Part shown: piece after piece, positions 1 through 4,453 of the stretch
Position numbering within the stretch: position 1 is the stretch's first letter
How the letters are laid out: every line of letters starts with the position of its first letter
Source: an uncultured Clostridia bacterium
Lineage (GTDB): Bacteria; Bacillota; Clostridia; Oscillospirales; Oscillospiraceae
NCBI GenBank assembly: GCA_947177115.1
Contig: CAMWTG010000157.1
Coordinates: 1 to 6,598, forward strand
Direction of reading: 5' to 3'
DNA: 6,598 bases
The notes under the pieces: model-generated
Database searches by the model: none
What the model was told of the DNA's origin: nothing
The model's input: the letters and a program-made list of their open reading frames with translations, nothing else
Program-made: the position numbers and the translations under genes

Positions 1-1
1 G

Positions 2-1024
2 CAGATCTTCAAGAACAGCCTCACCGGCCTGCCCATCGGCGGCGGCAAGGGCGGCTCCGACTTCGATCCCGCCGGCAAGTCTGATGCGGAGATCATGCGT
101 TTCTGCCAGAGCTTCATGAGCGCCCTCTACCGCTACATCGGGCCCGACATCGATGTGCCCGCCGGCGACATGGGCGTGGGCGGCCGTGAGATCGGCTACC
201 TGTACGGCCAGTACCGCCGCCTGAAGGGCACCTTCGAAAACGGCGTCCTCACCGGCAAGGGCTTCTCCTACGGCGGCTCCCTGACCCGTCCCGAGGCCAC
301 CGGCTACGGCGCTATGTACTACCTCCAGGAGGTCCTGGAGCACGAGGGCGAGTCCATCAAGGGCAAGACCATCGCCTGCGCCGGCTTCGGCAACGTGACC
401 TGGGGCATCTGCAAGAAGGCCAACCACCTGGGCGCAAAGGTTGTTACCCTGTCCGGTCCCGATGGCTACATCTACGATCCTGATGGCGTGTCCTCCTCCA
501 TGGAGAAGGTAGACTACCTGGTGACCATGCGCAACTCCGGCCGCAACAAGGTGCAGGATTACGCCGACAAGTTCGGCTGTGAGTTCCACCCCGGCGAGAA
601 GCCTTGGGGCGTCAAGGCCGATGTCATCATGCCCTCCGCCATGCAGAACGATGTCCATATGGAGCATGCCAAGCAGATCGTTGCCAATGGCGTGAAGTAT
701 TACATCGAAGTAGCCAACATGCCCACCACCAACGATGCGCTCTACTACCTCATGGAGCAGAAGGGCATGATCGTAGCCCCCTCCAAGGCCGTCAATGCCG
801 GCGGCGTGGCCGTGTCCGCCTTGGAGATGAGCCAGAACAGCGAGCGGCTGGTCTGGACCGCCGAGGAAGTAGACGAGAAGCTGAAGGGCATCATGAAGAA
901 CATCCACAAGGTGTCCGTGGAGGCCGCCGAGGAGTACGGCTTGGGGTATAACCTGGTGGCCGGTGCCAATCTGGCTGGCTTTAAGAAGGTCGCCGAAGCT
1001 ATGATGGAGCAGGGCGTATTCTGA
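2..1024 (+). CDS. gdhA: Glutamate dehydrogenase, 5'-truncated by window edge
   Basis: Interconverts glutamate and 2-oxoglutarate plus ammonia using NAD(P), in the cytoplasm. The frame is open from base 2, giving 340 residues before the TGA. Against the C. symbiosum enzyme as I remember it, the fragment begins near residue 110, so roughly a quarter of the protein lies left of the window. Visible landmarks, numbered from the first codon: K4; the substrate/catalytic lysine K16 in PIGGGKGGSDFDP; the catalytic aspartate D56 in DVPAGDMG; the Rossmann loop AGFGNV at 127-132; then SGPDGYIYDP, EVANMPTTN and APSKAVNAGGV. The ATG at 95 is internal and not the start. Coenzyme choice cannot be read from this: the similar C. 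symbiosum enzyme is NAD-dependent, while many relatives use NADP. Codons are strongly biased to GGC, GCC, AAG and AAC, as expected of a highly expressed gene. A terminator follows, so this is the end of its transcript. Confidence 0.97.
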   Translation, partial: QIFKNSLTGLPIGGGKGGSDFDPAGKSDAEIMRFCQSFMSALYRYIGPDIDVPAGDMGVGGREIGYLYGQYRRLKGTFENGVLTGKGFSYGGSLTRPEATGYGAMYYLQEVLEHEGESIKGKTIACAGFGNVTWGICKKANHLGAKVVTLSGPDGYIYDPDGVSSSMEKVDYLVTMRNSGRNKVQDYADKFGCEFHPGEKPWGVKADVIMPSAMQNDVHMEHAKQIVANGVKYYIEVANMPTTNDALYYLMEQKGMIVAPSKAVNAGGVAVSALEMSQNSERLVWTAEEVDEKLKGIMKNIHKVSVEAAEEYGLGYNLVAGANLAGFKKVAEAMMEQGVF

Positions 1025-1082
1025 TAAAGACCGAAAAAGGCCCGGATCCCTGCGTACCGCGGACCGAAAATACGTTATGAAG

Positions 1083-1129
1083 AAAAGGCGGCAGGCTGCA
1101 TCCCCCGAGGGATGCGCCGCCGCCTTTTT
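1083..1129. terminator. Intrinsic terminator between convergent gdhA and yfcE, probably bidirectional
   Basis: AAAAGGCGGC (1083-1092) pairs with GCCGCCTTTT (1119-1128). Inside this, GGC (1094-1096) pairs with GCC (1116-1118), and GCATCCC (1098-1104) pairs with GGGATGC (1109-1115) around a 4-nt CCGA loop. The right arm runs into T5 (1125-1129), serving gdhA. On the minus strand the left arm gives TTTT followed by CTTC, so the same hairpin can stop yfcE transcripts. It sits in the 119-bp gap between the two stop codons. Confidence 0.9.
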
Positions 1130-1143
1130 CTGTTTTGCGGGCA

Positions 1144-1689
1144 TCAGTCCAGCGCGTATGTCTGGTATGGATTCCCGTCCATATCCTTCCAGGTAAAGAC
1201 CCGGTCCTCCAGAAGCAGATAGCTGCCCACGCTCCCGTCCTTGGGAATAGATGTGGAGCCGGGGTTGATATAGTGCCAGCCATCGTGGCGGTGGGCTGTG
1301 GGGACGTGAAAATGACCGTTGAGCAGCACTGTTCCGCTGGACATCGGGGGCGTCTGCTGTTCGTTCCACAGATGGCCATGGGTGGCGTATAGCGCTGTGC
1401 CCTCCCACTCCAGCATTGCGTAATCCGCCATCATGGGAAACTCCAGTACCATCTGATCCACCTCGCAGTCGCAGTTGCCCCGCACCGCGATGATATGGTC
1501 TTTGATCCCGTTGAGCATCCCCGCCGCAGCCATGCAGTTATAGTCCCTGGGCAGGGCGTTCCGGGGCCCGTGGTAGAGAAGGTCGCCCAGCAAAAGCAGC
1601 TTCTGCGGCGCCTCCGCCCGATAGGCATCCAGCAGCCTGCCTGTGTAGTAAGCGGACCCGTGAAGGTCCGATGCGATCATCAGCTTCAT
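1144..1689 (-). CDS. yfcE: YfcE-family metallophosphoesterase
   Basis: Predicted cytoplasmic two-metal phosphodiesterase of the calcineurin-like superfamily. E. coli YfcE is an Mn-dependent phosphodiesterase active on artificial bis-pNPP-type substrates, and its natural substrate is not settled. The 181 residues match the family's usual size of about 180. All metal-site motifs are present: D8-L-H10 (SDLHG), GD36 followed by LLYHGPRN, GN72CD, TH104GH and GH126-F-H128. The YfcE/MJ0936 subgroup signature HGPRN and the C-terminal INPGSTSIPK are also clear. An AAGGAGG Shine-Dalgarno (minus strand, bases 1706-1700) lies 10 nt before the ATG, and a strong sigma-A promoter lies just upstream. The gene is monocistronic and converges on gdhA. 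The family call is secure; the physiological substrate is unknown. Confidence 0.95.
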   Translation of the reverse strand: MKLMIASDLHGSAYYTGRLLDAYRAEAPQKLLLLGDLLYHGPRNALPRDYNCMAAAGMLNGIKDHIIAVRGNCDCEVDQMVLEFPMMADYAMLEWEGTALYATHGHLWNEQQTPPMSSGTVLLNGHFHVPTAHRHDGWHYINPGSTSIPKDGSVGSYLLLEDRVFTWKDMDGNPYQTYALD

Positions 1690-1721
1690 AAAAATCGATC
1701 CTCCTTGCTGTTTCTGGCAGT

Positions 1722-1750
1722 AGTATACACGGTTTGGGAGAAAATTTCAA
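1722..1750 (-). promoter_or_regulatory. Sigma-A promoter of yfcE
   Basis: Read on the minus strand: -35 TTGAAA (1750-1745, 5/6 consensus), an exact 17-nt spacer (1744-1728) and -10 TATACT (1727-1722, 5/6). A start near 1715 would leave a leader of about 25 nt containing only the ribosome binding site. I see no operator-like inverted repeat over it. Confidence 0.8.
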
Positions 1751-1805
1751 CCGGAAATGCCCGCGGTTCCCATCGCTTGCTGAGGAGAGGCAGCTCCGGA
1801 CCTGT

Positions 1806-1830
1806 TAATTTTTTTTAAAAAGTGATTTTT
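1806..1830. promoter_or_regulatory. T8A5 tract, possible UP element
   Basis: A run of eight T (1809-1816) followed by five A (1817-1821) and then GTGATTTTT stands out in this GC-rich region. It lies directly upstream of the proposed -35 at 1835, where an UP element contacting the RNA polymerase alpha subunit would sit. It could also simply be intrinsically curved DNA between the two divergent promoters. I see no strong hairpin before the T run, so it does not look like a terminator. Confidence 0.4.
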
Positions 1831-1834
1831 CCCG

Positions 1835-1863
1835 TTGTGTTTCCCGGCTGTTTGTGCTATTCT
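1835..1863 (+). promoter_or_regulatory. Candidate promoter for the small P-loop gene
   Basis: -35 TTGTGT (1835-1840), a 17-nt spacer and -10 TATTCT (1858-1863), preceded by TG at 1855-1856, which makes an extended -10 (TGCTATTCT). The -35 matches at 3/6 and the -10 at 4/6, so this is weaker than the divergent yfcE promoter. The expected start is near 1870, giving a leader of about 39 nt to the ATG at 1909. Confidence 0.55.
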
Positions 1864-1908
1864 ATGAGTACCGTAAGTCGACCAAAAGCAGTAAAGGAGT
1901 GATTTCAT

Positions 1909-2319
1909 ATGGTTAGACTGATCATGAGCGGCTCCGGCGAGGGAAAGACCAAGCAGCTCATCGAACTCATGGAGAGCGCTGCGGAGCAAGATGTTGGATG
2001 CATGGTGTGCATCGAGCCCCAGCGGAACATGAGCTTCAATCTCCGCCACCAGACCCGGATGATCGACTCTTCGGAGTTCGACATCAACAGCTTCGCAGTC
2101 CTGCGCGGCTTTGTCAGCGGCCTGTATGCCGGCAACTATGATATTTCCCACATTTTTATCGACAATCTGTGCAAGGTTGCCCGCAGCACTGACGAGCGCG
2201 AGATCGGCGAGTTCCTCAACTGGCTGGACGCCTTCAGTTCTCCCCTGAACCTGAAGATTACCGTTACGGTCAGCGCTGCCACCGATTCCGCTACGGACAC
2301 CATGCGCAAGTATATGTAA
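1909..2319 (+). CDS. Small P-loop ATP-binding protein of unknown function
   Basis: 136 residues, soluble, with no signal peptide or membrane segment. SGSGEGKT (7-14) is a Walker A-like loop in which the usual first glycine is Ser7; G12, K13 and T14 are kept. HIFID (81-85), a hydrophobic strand ending in aspartate, fits Walker B, and the strand ITVTVSA (117-123) sits where a sensor strand would be. This layout suggests a minimal RecA/ASCE-like nucleotide-binding fold. Short proteins of this kind occur in Clostridia and are sometimes labelled ATP-binding or, doubtfully, PilT-like; I know of no demonstrated role. The start is set by AAAGGAG (1893-1899), 9 nt before the ATG. It has its own candidate promoter, and two GC hairpins follow the stop, so it may be a single-gene unit. 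That it is a real gene is secure; its function is not known. Confidence 0.85.
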   Translation: MVRLIMSGSGEGKTKQLIELMESAAEQDVGCMVCIEPQRNMSFNLRHQTRMIDSSEFDINSFAVLRGFVSGLYAGNYDISHIFIDNLCKVARSTDEREIGEFLNWLDAFSSPLNLKITVTVSAATDSATDTMRKYM

Positions 2320-2368
2320 GGCGGCCGTGCCGCCTGTGGCCGTGCCCCCGATCCGAAGGACCGGGGGC
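2320..2368 (+). promoter_or_regulatory. Two tandem GC hairpins without a U tract
   Basis: Hairpin 1: GGCGGC (2320-2325) pairs with GCCGCC (2329-2334); it begins right after the P-loop stop codon. Hairpin 2: GCCCCCG (2344-2350) pairs with CGGGGGC (2362-2368), extended by TCC (2352-2354) with GGA (2358-2360) around a GAA loop. Each hairpin contains or abuts one copy of the 9-mer GGCCGTGCC (2323-2331 and 2338-2346). What follows is CGCAGTCATATC, with no U run, so this is not a standard intrinsic terminator. It may be an mRNA 3'-end stabiliser, a leaky or Rho-type stop, or an attenuator before the esterase operon. Confidence 0.55.
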
Positions 2369-2413
2369 GCAGTCATATCAGAAAAGCTCTAATATATATG
2401 AGGAGGAAAGGAT

Positions 2414-3163
2414 ATGGCGCATTTACGCTGTGATATCAAATCGGAGGTCATGGGTATGTACACCTCTTTGGAGGTGATCCTGCCGGACTATGGGAAAATG
2501 AAGGACGCGCCGGTAGTCTATCTGCTGCACGGTCTGTCCGGCAATTGCTCCGATTGGAGCCGCTTTACCGCCGTGGAGCGCTACGTTGCCGCAAAGGGAG
2601 CCGCCATTGTCATGCCGGAGGTTCAGCGCAGTTTTTATGCGGATATGGCCCTGGGCATCGACTATTTTTCCTATGTACAGCAGGAGCTGCCCCAGATCTG
2701 CGGCCGGCTCTTCGGCCTCAGCCTCCGGCGGGAGAAGAACTATGTCATGGGCCTGTCCATGGGCGGCTACGGTGCGCTGAAATGCGCTCTGACCGCGCCC
2801 CGGCAATACGCCGGCTGCGCCGCCTTTTCCGCCGCTATTGAGATGGAGGAGCGCATCCAGTATGCCAAGGGCCGGATGGCCCGGGAGATTCAGGCGGTCA
2901 TAGGTCCGGAGGGGAAGGTCCCGCCGGAAATGGATCTGGCGGCGCTGCTGAAGAAGCGGAAGGGCGCTCAGCTGCCCCGCTTTTTTATCACCTGCGGCGA
3001 GCAGGATGCGCTGTATCAGGAAAACGTCCGCTTTGTCGAGGCATTGAAGGGCAGGGGCGCGTCCGTCAGCCTCGAGCATTGGGCGGGCGACCACCAGTGG
3101 GAAGTCTGGGACAAATCCGTGGAGCTGGCGCTGGAGGCGTTTTTGCCAACGGGAAAAAAGTAG
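2414..3163 (+). CDS. Esterase, EstA/esterase-D-like alpha/beta hydrolase
   Basis: Serine esterase of the putative-esterase family (esterase D, S-formylglutathione hydrolase, lactococcal tributyrin esterase EstA). It should cleave short-chain acyl esters in the cytoplasm; no signal peptide is present. The 249 residues match the family's size of about 250-280. The catalytic triad is readable: nucleophile S115 in GLSMGGYG, acid D198 in CGEQDALY and H227 in GDHQWEVWD. The oxyanion region LLHGLSGN (37-44) and the N-terminal pattern SEVMGMYTSLEVILPD are typical of EstA-like proteins. AGGAGG at 2401-2406, 7 nt before the ATG, fixes the start. It is the first of four same-direction genes, 29 nt ahead of udp. 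The real substrate is unknown: formylglutathione is unlikely in this type of organism, so xylan or other acetyl esters or acylated small molecules are reasonable but unproven guesses. Confidence 0.92.
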   Translation: MAHLRCDIKSEVMGMYTSLEVILPDYGKMKDAPVVYLLHGLSGNCSDWSRFTAVERYVAAKGAAIVMPEVQRSFYADMALGIDYFSYVQQELPQICGRLFGLSLRREKNYVMGLSMGGYGALKCALTAPRQYAGCAAFSAAIEMEERIQYAKGRMAREIQAVIGPEGKVPPEMDLAALLKKRKGAQLPRFFITCGEQDALYQENVRFVEALKGRGASVSLEHWAGDHQWEVWDKSVELALEAFLPTGKK

Positions 3164-3192
3164 AAGCGTAGAAAAGGGAGGAAAAACAGATC

Positions 3193-3975
3193 ATGAATTA
3201 TTCGGAAAAAGCGGGAAAGCAGTACCATATCCAGGTGGGGCAGGGCGATGTTGGCCGCTATGTGATCCTGCCCGGGGATCCCAAGCGGTGCGAAAAGATC
3301 GCCAGGTATTTTGACGGCCCCCGGCTTGTGGCCGACAACCGGGAGTATGTCACCTACACCGGCGCTTTGGACGGTGTGCCGGTGAGCGTTACCTCCACGG
3401 GTATCGGCGGACCCTCTGCCTCCATTGCCATGGAGGAGCTGGTCCAAGCGGGGGCGGACACCTTTGTGCGCATTGGCACCTGCGGCGGGATGCAGCTGGA
3501 TGTGTGCAGCGGGGATATTGTCATTGCCAGCGGCGCGGTGCGCATGGAGGGCACCAGCCGGGAATACGCGCCCATCGAGTACCCCGCCGTACCGGACATC
3601 GGCGTGGTCAATGCTCTGGCCGCCGCCGCTGGTGAGTTGGGACAGAACTACCATGTGGGTGTGGTCCAATGCAAGGATTCCTTCTACGGCCAGCACTCGC
3701 CGGAGACCAAGCCGGTGAGCTATGAGCTGCTCAGCAAGTGGGAGGCGTGGAAACGCCTGGGCTGTCTGGCCTCGGAGATGGAGTCGGCGGCGCTGTTTAT
3801 CGTAGGCAGTGCGCTGCGGGTGCGGGTCGGCTCCTGCTTCCTGGTCATGGCCAATCAGGAGCGGGAAAAGGCCGGGCTGGAGAATCCCGTGGTCCACGAC
3901 ACGGATATGGCCGTCCAGGTGGCGGTCCAGGCGCTCCGGCGGCTGATCCGGGAAGATCAGGCCAAAAACAGGTAA
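3193..3975 (+). CDS. udp: Uridine phosphorylase (nucleoside phosphorylase family 1)
   Basis: Phosphorolyses uridine to uracil and ribose-1-phosphate in pyrimidine salvage; cytoplasmic. The 260 residues align by eye along the whole of E. coli Udp (253 aa). Landmarks: LPGDPKR (26-32) with phosphate-site R32; R50-E51; STGIGGPS (68-75); RIGTCGG (93-99), the phosphate/ribose loop; and SEMESAA (194-200), where M196 and E197 bind ribose. In the uracil-binding segment E. coli has FYPGQERY with Gln166 and Arg168. This protein has FYGQHSPE (164-171): the Gln is kept (Q167) but there is no Arg two residues on. I believe this variant is common in Firmicutes, so substrate range may be wider or shifted; purine nucleosides cannot be excluded. 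GGGAGG at 3176-3181 precedes the ATG by 11 nt. cdd follows 10 nt after the stop, which supports the pyrimidine role. Confidence 0.92.
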   Translation: MNYSEKAGKQYHIQVGQGDVGRYVILPGDPKRCEKIARYFDGPRLVADNREYVTYTGALDGVPVSVTSTGIGGPSASIAMEELVQAGADTFVRIGTCGGMQLDVCSGDIVIASGAVRMEGTSREYAPIEYPAVPDIGVVNALAAAAGELGQNYHVGVVQCKDSFYGQHSPETKPVSYELLSKWEAWKRLGCLASEMESAALFIVGSALRVRVGSCFLVMANQEREKAGLENPVVHDTDMAVQVAVQALRRLIREDQAKNR

Positions 3976-3980
3976 GGAGG
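3974..3980 (+). promoter_or_regulatory. cdd ribosome binding site overlapping the udp stop codon
   Basis: AAGGAGG begins at the second base of the udp TAA stop (3973-3975) and ends 5 nt before the cdd ATG. It fixes the cdd start and implies that a ribosome finishing udp arrives on the cdd initiation site, so the two proteins are probably translationally coupled. Confidence 0.85.
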
Positions 3981-3985
3981 CTGGG

Positions 3986-4420
3986 ATGGAAAAGGAACAG
4001 ATACGTTCTCTGATCAAGACGGCGGTCGCTCAGCTGGCCTATGCCTACACTCCGTATTCCCATTTCAAAGTGGGGGCGGCGCTGCTGGCGGAAGATGGGC
4101 GGGTGTATACGGGCTGCAACATTGAGAATGCGGCCTACGGTCCCTCCAATTGCGCCGAGCGAACCGCTTTCTTCAAAGCGGTCAGCGAGGGCGTGCGGCA
4201 GTTCCGGGCAATCTGCATCGTAGGTGGTCCGGAGGGTGTCCTGACCGGCCTGACGCCGCCCTGCGGCGTATGCCGGCAGGTCATGATGGAGTTTTGCTCC
4301 CCGGAAAGCTTTGAGATCATTCTGGCGACCGGGGAAGAAGACTACAAAGTGTATTTATTGAAGGAACTTTTGCCCTTTGGATTTGGTCCGGGGAATCTGT
4401 CAGACGGGGGACAGGCGTAA
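3986..4420 (+). CDS. cdd: Cytidine deaminase
   Basis: Zn-dependent hydrolytic deamination of cytidine and deoxycytidine to uridine and deoxyuridine, supplying the substrate for the adjacent phosphorylase. At 144 residues it belongs to the small homotetrameric type (B. subtilis Cdd is 136). The zinc ligands are C56 in NCAERTA plus C93 and C96 in PPCGVC, and E58 is the proton shuttle. The substrate-binding stretch CNIENAAYG (44-52) and the N-terminal YTPYSHFKVGAA (21-32) are canonical. The C-terminal LLPFGFGP corresponds to the family's LLPxxF ending, with a tail of about ten residues (NLSDGGQA at the end) slightly longer than usual. Its Shine-Dalgarno overlaps the udp stop. No terminator is visible between cdd and the following glycosidase. 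Confidence 0.97.
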   Translation: MEKEQIRSLIKTAVAQLAYAYTPYSHFKVGAALLAEDGRVYTGCNIENAAYGPSNCAERTAFFKAVSEGVRQFRAICIVGGPEGVLTGLTPPCGVCRQVMMEFCSPESFEIILATGEEDYKVYLLKELLPFGFGPGNLSDGGQA

Positions 4421-4440
4421 TACAGCCCCCTAACAGGAAG

Positions 4441-4446
4441 AGGAGG
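4441..4446 (+). promoter_or_regulatory. Ribosome binding site of the GH3 gene
   Basis: A perfect AGGAGG 7 nt before the ATG at 4454 sets the start of the glycosidase. The 33-nt gap after cdd contains this site and no hairpin or recognisable promoter, so the gene is probably cotranscribed with cdd. Confidence 0.85.
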
Positions 4447-4453
4447 ACAAGGC

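Noticed and set aside
1029..1070. Direct repeat GACCGAAAA at 1029-1037 and 1062-1070 after gdhA
   Set aside because: Two 9-bp copies, 33 bp apart, with no further copies or dyad symmetry; too short to call a functional site.
1751..1816. Terminator before the T8 run (CCGGA at 1751-1755 pairing with TCCGG at 1795-1799)
   Set aside because: The arms are only 5 bp with a loop of about 39 nt, 9 nt separate the stem from the T run, and no plus-strand gene upstream needs a stop here.
1909..2319. Calling the P-loop protein a PilT twitching-motility ATPase
   Set aside because: It is far too short and lacks the Asp-box, His-box and other conserved regions of PilT. Only a P-loop-like motif is shared.
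1747..2376. A 209-codon minus-strand open frame opposite the P-loop gene
   Set aside because: The plus-strand gene has a good Shine-Dalgarno, a promoter candidate and P-loop motifs. The reverse frame crosses the promoter region and hairpins and shows no motif.
2371..2413. Possible promoter using the AT-rich TAATATATAT at 2390-2399 for the esterase operon
   Set aside because: No -35-like hexamer sits 16-18 nt upstream (the sequence there is GC-rich CGCAGTCA), so the AT stretch alone is not enough. A promoter here is possible but unsupported.
3016..4017. A 333-codon minus-strand open frame opposite udp
   Set aside because: It lies over the fully conserved uridine phosphorylase and parts of its neighbours, and its translation shows no domain. 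It is a shadow frame.
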